64,000 bases of DNA from contig CADCSX010000010.1 in the NCBI GenBank assembly GCA_902805475.1, positions 1,540,001 to 1,604,000 on the forward strand, written 5' to 3'. The position numbers and the translations under genes were made by a program. This document shows, in pieces, positions 12,061-23,169 of the stretch. Origin of the DNA: Entonaema liquescens. Its lineage: Eukaryota > Ascomycota > Sordariomycetes > Xylariales > Xylariaceae. The first letter of the stretch is position 1. Each line of letters opens with the position of its first letter. A model generated the notes under the pieces. That model had not been told where the DNA came from. It did not search any database and saw only the letters and a list, made by a program, of their open reading frames with translations.

Positions 12061-13958
12061 CTACTTAATCCAGTCAACTTCAACTTGTATAGCCATCTTG
12101 ATGATATCTGCTGCCATCTCCGCAACCCCATATACTGTGGCCTGTGGGTTAGTACGAGGGGTAATCGGTATGATACTCGAGTCACAGACCCTTAGGTTTT
12201 TACATCCATAGAGTCGTAGTTGAGAGTCAACGACACCACCAATCTCACGGGGCATCATAGAACAGGTACCAGTGAAGTGGACGGCTCCTACAGCTGCTTC
12301 CCGAGCGTATCTTTTTGCGTTCTCGATGTCTGCAAAGCTCCCTGTCTGAGGCGCTATCGGATTCAATTTTCCGCCTGGCTTTAGGTGGCTTACTAGTGGT
12401 TCCGCGGTTGCGATGGCCTGCACGGCGTACTGTAGGTGGCTGGCTAGGACTTCGATGTCAAGAGGGTGGGTAAGATATCTAGGATCGATGGCGATGTTAG
12501 GCGAGGAAACCGACGTAATATGCGTTGAGCCACGGGATAGTGGGTGTGAAAGGATAACCACGATGGTGAAGAAGTCTTCACCTTCATTAAGCTCAAGTGG
12601 GGAGGTACGTGACCCGTCACCGTTGGATGCAGCGAAGGCCGCCGCTGAGAGGTAGCAAGCTGAAGCCTCGTTAGGTGATTGGAGAATAGAATGAACGAAT
12701 CTTTCATGTGCTTTTTCGAATTCGGTTCTGGTTTCACTATTGCCCTGACTTGAAGTACGCAAAATCTCCTGGAGTCTCTGCATACCGCTCTCACTTTTGA
12801 TACCAGGAAATGGTAGATGAGCCGCATGATTAGAACCGCTTCTAGAGAATGGACCACTATGTTGTAGTTGATAGGAATCCATGGCCGCGGCTATGGTATC
12901 CGGATCACCTCTTGCAAGTTTTTCTATTGTTTCAAACCCCTTTTCTCCCCCGAGGACTTCAAAATTCAAGTAACACATAGGGTGGTTCTGAAGGTTCTCA
13001 CCAACAAAAGGGTTGTCAATAATAGTTTGGATACCAAAAGCTTCTAGACGTTTCTTATCACCAACTCCAGAAAGCTCTAGGATCTTAGGCGAGCTGATCG
13101 CTCCAGCTGTGAGTAAAACCTCTCTGCGAGCCCCCACAATCTTCGTTTCGCCTTCATTAGTAGTACACTGGACTCCAGTTGCAATAGTCTCGGATTCTCC
13201 ATTACTTTCGGCTTTACCAAAGAGTATCTTGTCTACCGACGTGAGGGTCCATAGAGTCATGTTGGATCGGCCTTTAGCCGTTTTGAGGTATGTGTTGCCC
13301 GGGAAGCTCCTTTCTCTAGTCGAAGGAGAGACGGTATCGGGAACCGTGAGACCACCGCAAACCTCCCCAGAGAATGGTGTATTGTCCACGGGAAACCCGA
13401 GTGTTTGCAAAGTTTCTCTCCAGACTCGAGGCCATTCGTTATCTTCTAGGGGCTTGGCCAGCTGAATGGGGCCATTCCATTCTCCAGTCCCGTCTTGGCT
13501 ATATGATTTTTCTATTGCTTTAGAGAAGTTGGACCAATTCCACTTTGGATTGCCCAGGTTCGCCCACGCGTCGATGTTCGCTTTGGAAGTTGCACTAAAC
13601 GAAAGACCATTAACCGCACTAGAGCCTCCGACAATACCGCCTTGGGTGAATCCGACCTCGCGACCTCCTAAGCCATCCTATTTAGCAAAATGTTAGAAAC
13701 CCCCTATTAGAGTTATACGCTATTAAAAGGTTTAAGATGTACCTGAGGAACTGTTTTGAATTGGAGGGATGCTTTAGGGTCATTTAGTAGCGCTGACCAC
13801 AAAGCCGGTGTCTTGACTCTTGGGTCGTCACTCATATCATGACTAGCCTCAATAACTAGTACAGTTGTAGACAGGTCCTCCGAAAGGCGTGCGGCAAGCA
13901 CGAGGCCGGCCAGACCGCCCCCAACGATGATGAAGTCGAAACTTTCCGGCCCCATCAT
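12061..13958 (-). CDS. GMC-family FAD oxidoreductase (choline dehydrogenase-like)
   Basis: Two exons on the minus strand, 13743-13958 and 12061-13677, separated by a 65-nt intron; 610 residues. GMC enzymes oxidise alcohols, sugars or choline with FAD. Seen: the N-terminal dinucleotide fold FIIVGGGLAGLVLAARL (from about residue 9), TVPQ/DGLGGR across the splice site, the GMC signature GGIVGGSSAVNG, a second-signature-like GAISSPKILELSGVG, and the C-terminal active site VHFTGTCSM (His near 539) with Asn in NPQATVYG (near 582), i.e. the H/N catalytic pair. There is no signal peptide, so it is probably intracellular. It converges with the broken hydrolase on its left. A second GMC gene of a different subfamily lies 2.4 kb upstream. 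Substrate unknown; a role in tailoring a terpenoid made by the nearby UbiA protein is inference. Confidence 0.9.
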
Positions 13959-14665
13959 ACACCTAGAATATGAGACTGAAGCAGTTTCTTTGGGAAAATT
14001 ATCTGGAGGACAACGTTGAAGATTGGCATAGAAGGCAGAGTTGGCGTTGTGTTATTACCTATTGTGCTTGTTGTTTGCTTTGTAGTTGACAGAGGGCTAC
14101 ACATTTATCCCTTGCTAACCCTTATCCCTTGATAGGCTTTCGGAGTATCTACTTTGCTTCATGCCTGCATACCTAGGCGCGTATGAACAATATCCGTAAA
14201 TTTTACTCAGACTACCTATTGAACGATGAATGCACCGCTTTCATTGGTTTATATAATCAGAAGTTTTCGCCTGGATAATATGCAGCTGGGTTTGGTAACT
14301 ACTTTAGGTAGAGAGGTACGTATATAAAACTACGTAACTACCATTGGTCTATGGGAACTCCCAATACCTACTTTCTTTGTCTTGATTCATGGCATCCAAG
14401 AAACGATATATTCCCAAAGCTATGGTGGTACCAGCCGTGCACGCCAATACTATTTGCAGATATACAAAACGGACTATATCCTTCATGTTAGTATTATAAC
14501 GGGAACTACACGCTTCTTTCGACTCTAGTTACCTACCCCCCAACTTGACCGCAGCATTTCCTGGCCTTCCGTGGGTGCCTAGTGATTAAGCTGCTATTAA
14601 TTAGGTGTGAAAGACGGCTGATTTGAATTTTTGTGCCTGAGGTATGGACCTTGAGGCCTGGAATA
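13959..14665. other. intergenic, upstream of GMC gene
   Basis: Promoter side of the minus-strand GMC gene; no coding frame is supportable. It ends at the TA dinucleotide (14664-14665) that flanks the inverted-repeat element. Confidence 0.5.
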
Positions 14666-15451
14666 AGGTAGATCACCCATCTACGAGCCTACCCCTGAAC
14701 GAGCCACGATTTCCCATACAAAATCGCTAAAACAGCATATTTATAATTAATTAAATAAAATAGGTATTAAAAATCGGAAAGTTATTTTAAAATTGTATTT
14801 TAAAATTATAATTACACATATTTTAAAAGAAATTAATTTATTAATATTTAAAAAGATATAAAGTATTTAAACTTTTTTAAAATAATTTAATATTTTATAT
14901 AAATTTCAAAATTAAATAATTAAATAATTAAACGTTTAATTAAAATAAGAAAAATAAATTTCGATTATTTAGATTTTTCTTATTTAATATAAATTAATAT
15001 TATTACGTAATATAATTATTTTAATTAAATTAAAATATTAATATAATAAAATATTATATAAATAAATAAAGAAAATTATACTACGTAATATTTTAATTGT
15101 TTTAATTAATTTGGATTTTTTTTTATTTAAAACTATTTTTTATATTTTTATATAATAAATATTCGAAAAGTTATTAAAAATATTAATTTTTAACAAATTT
15201 GTTAATAATTTATATGTAAAAATGTTATACGCTAATAAAACGTTTAAAAATATATATTTTATTAAATATTTAATAAATCTTTTTAAATATTTCATTAAAT
15301 ATTATAAAATATTAAAAGGTATTAATTATTTTAAATTTATATTATTACGTTGATGGGTTTTTAAAATTAAATAGAAATATAGTGTTTTGGCGATTTTGTA
15401 TGGGAAATCGTGGCTCGTTCAGGGGTAGGCTCGTAGATGGGTGATTTACCT
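14666..15451. mobile_element. 786-bp TIR element with AT-collapsed interior
   Basis: Two nearly perfect 69-bp terminal inverted repeats, 14666-14734 and 15383-15451, differ at only two positions and are each flanked by TA (14664-14665 and 15452-15453), the target duplication of Tc1/mariner-type DNA transposons. Both TIRs start AGGTARATCACCC when read inward. The 650-bp interior is almost pure A/T, with most remaining C in CpG, as left by RIP, and encodes nothing recognisable. It is too short for an intact transposase, so it is a non-autonomous derivative or MITE. Confidence 0.88.
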
Positions 15452-15453
15452 TA

Positions 15454-16358
15454 AAACGTAATGTACCTATCTAGCATAGTAGCACCTGAGATAATACGGG
15501 TAGGTACATATATGCCGAATATAGCATCTACATATGGAAATAATACCATATACTGTCTACCCCTGAAAACATTTGGTAAAGTTGCAGCTGAGAGTTAACT
15601 AAGACTAACCGGTCCTTTGGAACTATAGATGCTAGTTCGCCAGAAAGGCATACTTAGTATTCGTAGGTTTGGTCCAAGATGGCGAAGCACTACCTATGGA
15701 CTCCGTAGAAACTTGGTATAACTCCTTTCTAGGGCTGGAGGACTGTGACTACATACTTATGGTGGGTCGATGCGTTGACGTCTTGTTCCCGACGGTGGCA
15801 GAGCCAGCTCCACCCCAAAGCATGCCGCACATGCTACGACGCAATAGAGGGGATTGTAACTAAAGCGGGCACTGCATACTAAGATAGTTACATAGCTAAT
15901 ACACTAAGGCCTACGAAGGGATTTTTGGTTAGCAGGATTGCTTACTTTATCTGGGATTGTAGGAAAACGGTTGATGATATCCTACCTGTTAAGGTTTGAT
16001 ATATGTTTAAATACTACTGCGACGGAATACTACCTGCTTTACGTATTAAACCCCGAGATAGGTTATGGCTACTTATGCTATTATGGTTATTTTAACATCT
16101 TTCCTTGGAGCCACGTGCCAAGCTGATAGATGCCCCGTTGGTACATGCCTGTTGACCAATAGCCAAGTAACTTATCCGCGTATAGGGATAACTTGGATGT
16201 TGGTAAAAGATCTGCGTTACTAGGGCTTACCCTCGTATGATTATATACACTTGTATGCCTATATCAGCCCTATAAAAGTAAAGCATTCACCTTGATTAAC
16301 TTCTTTTCAATACTCTGAAGTTTGAACTATTATATGGTAAGCTATAGTACGAACTGCG
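15454..16358. promoter_or_regulatory. upstream region of the second GMC gene
   Basis: Ordinary base composition resumes at the right TIR. No supportable gene; the short frames at 15669-15863 and 15938-16126 lack recognisable domains. The promoter of the plus-strand GMC gene is expected in the last few hundred bases, where a TATAAAA sequence occurs at about 16271. Confidence 0.4.
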
Positions 16359-18345
16359 ATGGGTATTTTCAACAAACTCTCTCCTGACTTGGAGGAGGTC
16401 GATATTGTTGTTGTAGGAGGTAAGGTTCTTCTTGGTCTTAAAGACTGAAGATGCACTAGTATAGTACACGCTGACATCTCTCAGGGGGGACTTCCGGATG
16501 TATAGTTGCTTCGAGGATTAGCGATACCGATCGAGACCTCTCTGTTTTGGTGGTGGAAAGTGGACAGAACAACTATAATCTGCCCACGATTGTCCACCCA
16601 ATTCTCTTCATGAGCAACTTGGCGCCTACTAGCACATCTACCTTATTTTACCAAGCCGGCCGGGAGGAAAAAGTAGGTAATAGGCAACTAGTTGTGCCGG
16701 CCGGCGGCATCCTCGGCGGTGGTTCATCTATAAATCTTATGATGTACAGTCGGGCACAGCGATCGGACTTCGATTCTTGGAATATGCCCGGCTGGTCTGC
16801 GAACGAGATGATTCCGTATTTAAAGAAGGTACTGAAACAAACTGATTTATCTGTTTTGGATTTTGACTGATGGACCTCGTAGCTTGAAACGTACCACGGG
16901 CCTGGTTCCAAAGACACTCATGGAGACAATGGACCGGTACAGATCTCAGGTAGCACATACCGTGCTGTAACATCCGAGAACGACTTTATCGAGGCTGCTA
17001 AGAAAGTCGGATGGCCCGAAATCGAAGACCTTCAAAACCTAGATTCCAACAACGGCACACAACGGGCTGCGCGCTTTATTTCACCAGATGGTAAACGCCA
17101 GGATACTGCCCATACATATTTACATCCTCGGCTCCAAGATGGCAAGCATCCAAATCTACATGTCTTAGTAGAATCTCAGGTCGTACGAGTCATCGTTGAT
17201 GATAAGAAAAATGCGGTGGGTGTTGAATACCGGCCTAATCCTAAATTCCAGAGTGACACCACAGTCCGAAGCATCCATGCCCGCAAGATGGTAATCATAT
17301 CAAGCGGCGCTATAGGAACTCCCTCTATACTAGAGAGATCAGGCATAGGTAGCCCAGAAATCCTGAAACCAGCGGGTATTCCAATCATCTCTGATCTTCC
17401 TGGAGTTGGTAATAATTATCAGGACCACCATTTGCTTGTATATCCATATAGGACAAACTTAGCCCCAAAGGAGACAGCCGACACGATAGTACGCGGTGAT
17501 ATCAGTGTTGACGAACTCGTCAAGACTAAAGACCCTAGAGCCGGCTGGAATGCACAGGATATCACTTGCAAGATCCGACCAACTGATGCAGATGTTGCCG
17601 AACTCGGTCCTGAGTTTCAGGCAGCATGGGAACGAGACTTCAAGGCTAAGCCTGACAAGCCGCTAGCCTTGATGTCCCTCGTTAGTGGGTAAGAAATTAG
17701 GCTCACTCACCAGATATTCATTTGCTGATCCTAGACAGATTTTCTGGCGATTCGAGTGGCGCGCCAGTAGGGCAGTACACATCTCCTACGGCATTTACCG
17801 TGTATCCATACTCTCGTGGCCATGTCCATATTACAGGCCCAAGTGTAGACGATCCGGTAGATTTCAAGACGGGCTTCTTTACTGACCCCAACGATATCGA
17901 CCTTAAGATGCATATCTGGATCTATAAAAAGCAGCGAGAAATACTCCGTCGTACAAACATGTATAGGGGTGAGGTGGCGACTGCCCACCCGCCATTCGCC
18001 CCTGACTCTGAAGCTGCATGCGTTGAGCTAAGCGATGCCCCCCTGACCAATGTGCAGGATATCAAGTATACGCTGGCGGACGACGAGGTCCTCGAGAGAT
18101 GGCTGCGCAATAACGTAGGCACCACTTGGCACTCATTGGGCACTTGCAAGATGGCACCTCTCGAGCAGGGAGGCGTTGTGGATGCGAGCCTCAGCGTCTA
18201 CGGCGTTAGGAGTTTAAAGATTGCAGATTTGAGTATTCCGCCCGCTAACGTGGCTGCCAACACGGCCAACACAGCCTACGCGATAGGCGAGCGGGCAGCT
18301 GATATCTTTATTGCAGAACTCAGCCCTAGCAGCAATAATACTTGA
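16359..18345 (+). CDS. GMC oxidoreductase, alcohol-oxidase-like
   Basis: Four exons: 16359-16419, 16485-16828, 16883-17688 and 17739-18345; 605 residues with all phases consistent. Closest in character to the alcohol/methanol oxidase branch of the GMC family (FAD; oxidises a primary alcohol to an aldehyde with H2O2 release), which is about 660 residues in yeasts. Seen: VVVGGGTSGCIVASRI (FAD fold, first residues), GGILGGGSSIN, KKLETYHG (a stretch resembling alcohol oxidases), SGAIGTPSILERSGIG (second GMC signature), and the active site TTWHSLGTCKM (His near 535) with Asn in PANVAANTANTAY (near 578). The C-terminus SSNNT is not an obvious peroxisomal targeting signal, unlike yeast alcohol oxidases. 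The first intron splits a Gly codon of the FAD motif. It shares the locus with a second GMC gene and a UbiA-family gene; a joint pathway is inference. Confidence 0.9.
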
Positions 18346-18900
18346 TGAAGAAGGTAGTTATAGGTATTCGAGAACAAAAGGAGGTAGTATTATGGGAAGA
18401 CTTCGAATCGGGCTAATTCTTCTGAGAATTTCTTTTTTACCAATGAGGCCCAACATTAAGATTCTGGCCAAGTAAAAGCAGGTCCATAAGGGCGTTTGTG
18501 AGTCGTCAGTTGTCCGTGGCGTAGTCCGCGATCTTGCTAGGTGCCCGAGGCATGGTAGGATATGTACAACCTCAGGTGACAACATTTCGCTTAAAAGCCT
18601 TCAAGACTGTTTCGCTTCAAGCTCGGTTTGAATGAAATATGGCCCAGTTACAACGCTACCTTCTAAGCCTCAAATGCGCTGGATTAACTTTAGTTGCTTC
18701 GATCGTCTTCCAAATGCGGATCATTTCCATAAAGTACGAAAGTAGCTTCCTCTATCTATAGTAATAAATTGGCCTTATTGGTGATTATATGTTGATGTCT
18801 GGTAGATTGTAAATTCTCATTACGCTGTGCTATCTATTAGTTGTACTTGATATTTTCAATATCTGCTAAGGGTCCCAGTTATTCTAGCCAAACCATATAG
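18346..18900. other. intergenic
   Basis: No gene seen between the alcohol-oxidase-like gene and the broken kinase. The minus-strand frame at 18358-18585 has no recognisable features. Confidence 0.5.
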
Positions 18901-20121
18901 ATGATTCCTGGCAGACACTACGTAAATCATGATATCGAAGCATCCTTTCCGCCGAGAGATATACCTCGACCAATACCAGAGATCCTCCGTACCTCCGATG
19001 CTGAGGATGTCCTACGCCAACAAATCCAACAGATTGATGGGGATAAAGTCCAGAGAGTCGTCATTCTTAGTTTTCGGGGATTACAACTTTACCGAATCGC
19101 GAAATTGCAGGCAGAGCTTGTGAAGAAGCAGAATAGCGCGATGAAGCCCGACGTTACAGTGCCCGAGGGAGATTGAGATTCTCACTCGTCTACGAGCTTG
19201 CCTGACTATGAATGAAGATATTCAAATCTGCACTTGCATTTGCACGGTGAAGTCACATGACGGCGAGCAAGTACAAGTTCTATCACTCTATGCTGAGAGG
19301 GGGAATCTGATGGACTACTTCAGTAAGATAGTAGGCCAGGATTTCATCATGCCTTGCTTAGTTCAGATGACGGGTATCGCCAGGGCGATTCAGTTTCTGC
19401 ACGACTCATTCCAACAACAGAACGAAGTATCTTATTGTCACTTGGACCTTAAACCTGAAAATATAGTTATATTCGACGGTATAGGTCCGTATGATAAGGC
19501 TGGCATATGGAAAGTCATAGACTTTGGGATTTCGAAAATAAGGGAAACACATGAGACTTGGGTTTCTGAAAAGCTGGGCTTCACGTTCGGACAGCGTGTA
19601 ACATACACAGTATCTACCACGACTAAACAGCTGGGAGGAGTGTATCAACCACCCGAAGTCAACAAGCAGAACCAAAGACAGATGGGACGCAGAAGCGACA
19701 TATGGCTCCTAGGCTGTATGCCCGACTTTTACTTACTGAGGTGATCGCCGCTAATCTAGGGGCTTTAGGTGACTTCCGGGCGAAGTTGAAAAAACGCCAC
19801 ACATCACAAGACGGACTTCCGCAGCAAAACTCCTACTTGTTCTACGAGAGACTCATACCTATAGCAATACCCTATTCACTAACCCTTACATTGAATAGGG
19901 CTTTTGAGCACGAATTAGACAGTATGCCGCCCATGGATCACCCATATCACAAAGTCATAAGGCGCTGTAAAGAACTAATCCGAAAAATGGTGGCTATTAA
20001 ACGCCTGAGGAGAATAAAATCCGAGTCAGTGGTTAATGGCCTGAACGACATACTCAAAAACATACCGGATGAAGAATGGAATGATCATAAGCAAAATGCT
20101 TGGAAAAAGGATGCTACCTAG
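18901..20121 (+). pseudogene. protein kinase-like gene with two frameshifts
   Basis: Three consecutive frames together resemble one fungal protein kinase. 18901-19173 encodes an N-terminal helical segment (SFRGLQLYRIAKLQ). A +1 shift near 19174 leads into EILTRLRACL and the kinase core, and a -1 shift near 19710-19730 leads from WLLGC into TEVIAANLG and the C-lobe, ending at 20121. Seen in the core: the catalytic loop reads HLDLKPEN, with Leu in place of the usual Arg of HRD; VIDFGIS is the DFG segment; GVYQPPEV replaces APE; then the GRRSDIW helix. No canonical intron explains either shift. The Leu for Arg change alone does not prove inactivity. Either a decaying gene beside an AT island or a sequence with two base-calling errors. 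Residual length is about 400 residues. Confidence 0.75.
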
Positions 20122-20139
20122 GTACTTAGGTAAGTGGGT

Positions 20140-20830
20140 AGTATAAGGGTAAGCATGCTCATTATACGTATAATAGATTTATTATGCGATATAATGTCAT
20201 TATACGCTATTATACGTATAATATTATATAATTTACGTATAATACGTATAATTTAACGAAAATTTCTTTATATATATTATATAATAATAATAATAATATT
20301 TATTTTAATTTAAAATATTTTTAAATTTAATTAAAATATTTTTAAAAATAATATTACGTTTAATTAATTTATTTTTATTAATTAAAATTTTTTAATATAA
20401 AAATAAATTATTTATAAATATTATAAAAAAAAATTATATATTAAATTAAATTTATTTAATTTATATTATTATTTAATTAATTATATTTTATATTAATCGT
20501 ATTTAAATTAATAAAAATTTAAATCGTTATTTATTATTTTATTTATTATTTTATTTATTATTTTAAATAATAAATTTATTAATTCGTATATTTATAAATT
20601 TAACGCGTTATTTTACGTATAAAATTTATAATTATAATTTTAATTTTATTAAATTTATATATATATAATTTTAAAAAATTTTAAATATAATATTTTAATA
20701 ATAAATTAACTTTATTTTTATATTAATACGTTAAATAATTAAAAATCTTATTCCATTATGCGCATAATAGATTTATTATGCGCTATTATGTGTCATTATA
20801 CGGTATAATGCGTTATACGCATAGTAAAAA
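20140..20830. repeat. AT island bounded by palindromic direct repeats
   Basis: About 0.67 kb of nearly pure A/T with almost all C in CpG, resembling RIP. Both edges carry related segments: the 19-mer ATAATAGATTTATTATGCG occurs at 20170-20188 and again at 20764-20782 in the same orientation, each followed by a TCATTATACG-type unit, and each 19-mer sits in a near-perfect palindrome (20761-20782). No coding trace. It may be a second non-autonomous transposon remnant, but true ends and a target duplication could not be fixed. Confidence 0.7.
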
Positions 20831-20846
20831 TAACATCTTTATATAA

Positions 20847-20884
20847 GGGGTTGAGGCGGGGGCGGGGCTGGAGCGGGGCGGGGG
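20847..20884 (+). promoter_or_regulatory. G-quadruplex-like G tract upstream of FPGS gene
   Basis: Runs of GGGG at 20847-20850, GGGGG at 20858-20862, GGGG at 20864-20867, GGGG at 20875-20878 and GGGGG at 20880-20884 with short loops fit the intramolecular G4 pattern. The tract lies between the AT island and the start codon at 20969, on the coding strand of the downstream gene, so it may sit in the promoter or leader. Confidence 0.6.
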
Positions 20885-20968
20885 TCCTACGTACTAGGAC
20901 GAACTTAGATTTTTTTATCATCTTCAAAGTAAGAGTTATAATCATTATTAACCATCCTAAACCCATAT

Positions 20969-22591
20969 ATGAAGTGCTTACTTAGACCTTTCCCTTTACC
21001 CTTCCCTCCCCTTAATATCACTGTCGCTATAACCACCCTGCGCCTCTCCTCAACCATGACGCGGACCTACGAGTCTGCGCTCGCGCATCTCGACTCCATC
21101 CAATCGAACCGCGCCGTCACATCCCTGTTCTCCCCTCCCGCCTCCACATCCTCTCCCGCGCCCTCTGCCAAGGACCTCAATGCCCTCGCCATCCCGGAGA
21201 TGCTCTCGTGGCTAGGCAGGGCCGGACTAGCACAGGACGACCTCGCTCGGCTCCGCTGCATCCACGTCGCTGGGACCAAGGGCAAGGGCTCCGTCTGTGC
21301 GTATCTAACGTCGATCCTGGCGCGGGCTCCTGCCGCCGGTAGGGTCGGCACGTACACGTCGCCGCACCTGGTCTCGGTGCGCGAGCGCATCCAACTCGAC
21401 GGCCGGCCAATCAGCCGGGAGCTATTCGCGCGGTATTTCTTCGAGGTGTGGGATGCGCTAACGAATGCTGCGCGGGGCGAGGCGGCACGCTCGGGGAAGA
21501 ACATCCCCACTGCGGAGCTTGAGGGTCCTGCTTCGAAGCCTTTCTACTTCCGCTTTCTGACGATCCTAGCCTTCCACGCGTTCTTGCGGGAGGGCGTTCG
21601 GAGCGCAGTGGTAGAGTGCGGCATTGGCGGCGAGTACGATTCCACGAATGTGTTACCTGCGGAAGCAGTTACCGCCTCGGTGATTTCGCAGTTGGGTATT
21701 GATCACGTGGGTATGCTCGGCAGCACACTTCCCGAGATCGCGTGGAACAAGGCCGGCGTGATGAAGCCGGGGCGGAAATGCTTTACGCGGAAATTACAGG
21801 GAGGAGATGGAGACGAGACCATGCGCGTGTTACGCGAGCGAGCTGTGGAGAAGAACGCCACATTGGTAGAGGTAGAAGACCAAGACGTTGAGCAATGGGG
21901 TGGCATACGAGGAGCTGATGCAGGGAGCCTCGAAGGCGAGTTCCAGAAGTATAACCAGGCTTTAGCGCTTAGGGCCGCATCCGAGCACCTAAGAGTTCTA
22001 AATGGAAGTCAGGATACCTTATCTGAGGAGAAATTGCCAGCTTTAGCCGAACGCTTTTCCGATGGTTTACGACAAGCGAGGCTCCAAGGACGTTCCGAGA
22101 CGAGGGAATACAGCAACTTCACGTGGTTCATCGACGGGGCACACACCGCCGAAAGCCTGGAGGAAGTAGCTAAGTGGTTTGCGGGAAAGCGTAAAGTTTT
22201 AGCTGACGACGCGAAAGTAGTCTTGCTATTCAACCAGCAGGAGCGCGACGTGGCGAAGCTTCTAGGCAGTCTACACAGGGGTATTGAGAGGGAGCTAAGA
22301 ATTTCCGACGGCAGGCTTTTTGACTACGCCATCTTTACTCGGAACGATTTACAGCGTAGGACAGGTGACGAACCCGAACGAGATTTAGCTGTTCAGCAAG
22401 CTGCCGCAGATGCTATGCAGAAGCTATCTCCCCGGACAGAAACTAGCGTCGTAGGTAGCGTTGACGAAGCGGTCGAGAAAATCAAAGCCACGCAACGCCA
22501 TGATGGTGTCAAAGTCGTGGTATTGGCTACGGGTAGCTTCCATCTCGTAGGTGCCCTGCTTAGGACACTAGAGCCAGACTCAGAGTTATGA
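20969..22591 (+). CDS. folylpolyglutamate synthase family protein (copy 1)
   Basis: Intronless frame of 540 residues. The family adds glutamate residues to tetrahydrofolates (or makes dihydrofolate from dihydropteroate), needed for one-carbon metabolism in cytosol and mitochondria. Seen: ATP-binding HVAGTKGKGSVCAYL (about residues 99-113), SPHLVSVRERIQLDG, FFEVWDAL, GIGGEYDSTNV, GIDHVGMLG, and WFIDGAHTAESL in the C-terminal domain. Length fits FPGS (yeast Met7 class) better than the shorter dihydrofolate synthase. Two in-frame starts: ATG at 20969 is in weak context and adds a hydrophobic, Arg-containing leader; ATG at 21056 (M30) has A at -3. This suggests leaky scanning for dual mitochondrial and cytosolic targeting. 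Codon use is GC-rich at the 5' end. A paralog lies tail to tail 578 bp away. An AT island and G tract sit immediately upstream. Confidence 0.9.
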   Translation: MKCLLRPFPLPFPPLNITVAITTLRLSSTMTRTYESALAHLDSIQSNRAVTSLFSPPASTSSPAPSAKDLNALAIPEMLSWLGRAGLAQDDLARLRCIHVAGTKGKGSVCAYLTSILARAPAAGRVGTYTSPHLVSVRERIQLDGRPISRELFARYFFEVWDALTNAARGEAARSGKNIPTAELEGPASKPFYFRFLTILAFHAFLREGVRSAVVECGIGGEYDSTNVLPAEAVTASVISQLGIDHVGMLGSTLPEIAWNKAGVMKPGRKCFTRKLQGGDGDETMRVLRERAVEKNATLVEVEDQDVEQWGGIRGADAGSLEGEFQKYNQALALRAASEHLRVLNGSQDTLSEEKLPALAERFSDGLRQARLQGRSETREYSNFTWFIDGAHTAESLEEVAKWFAGKRKVLADDAKVVLLFNQQERDVAKLLGSLHRGIERELRISDGRLFDYAIFTRNDLQRRTGDEPERDLAVQQAAADAMQKLSPRTETSVVGSVDEAVEKIKATQRHDGVKVVVLATGSFHLVGALLRTLEPDSEL

Positions 22592-23169
22592 TACACTCAT
22601 ATAGGTAGGTTAGGTAGGTAAAAACAGGTTCCGGTGACTTGGGAAAGATAAAACGAATGGTAAAATAAGCCGCGACGGACTACAAGGTTGGCGTTTTGGA
22701 AGTGATGAATTATAGATCACAAGACTAAGTCGTAGATGCCATGACATGACAGCTATATTTTCAACAATAAGCCATCAATATACAGTTCAAGATTTCTTGA
22801 CCTCGATTAAGTCTTTAAGGTTAGGTTTAGTTATGGAAGATGAGATAGAGTTGCACATGCCCTCTATCTTGGCATGTTATAGCGATATCACTCGTCGTTT
22901 GTATATGCAACGTATACGAGTTCTAGTATTGGCTATAGTACGGGGAAATATAGAAAGGGCACAGAAAGTTTTATAGGGTCCATAGGTTACATTGTCACTC
23001 GAATAGTCATAGTCAACACTGTGTTCAATAAAACTTTTGCATAATTTTCCGCTATAGGGGTTGAGCCGCTGTAGGTCTTGATCTATTTACCCAGGGTATA
23101 GTCGTCTTTCGTTGAAACCAGAGCCATTTTATATAACAAACCCATATATAGAAAACTGACCGTCGCCGG
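22592..23169. other. intergenic between convergent FPGS paralogs
   Basis: Shared 3' flank of the two convergent FPGS-family genes. A frame at 22746-22976 (76 residues, ending RGNIERAQKVL, faintly ankyrin-like) cannot be supported as a gene. Confidence 0.5.

Noticed and set aside
15669..15863. 64-codon plus-strand frame beside the TIR element
   Set aside because: No domain and no sign of a transposase; treated as chance.
22746..22976. 76-codon frame with a faint ankyrin-like ending
   Set aside because: Too short, no repeat unit, and located in the shared 3' flank of two convergent genes.
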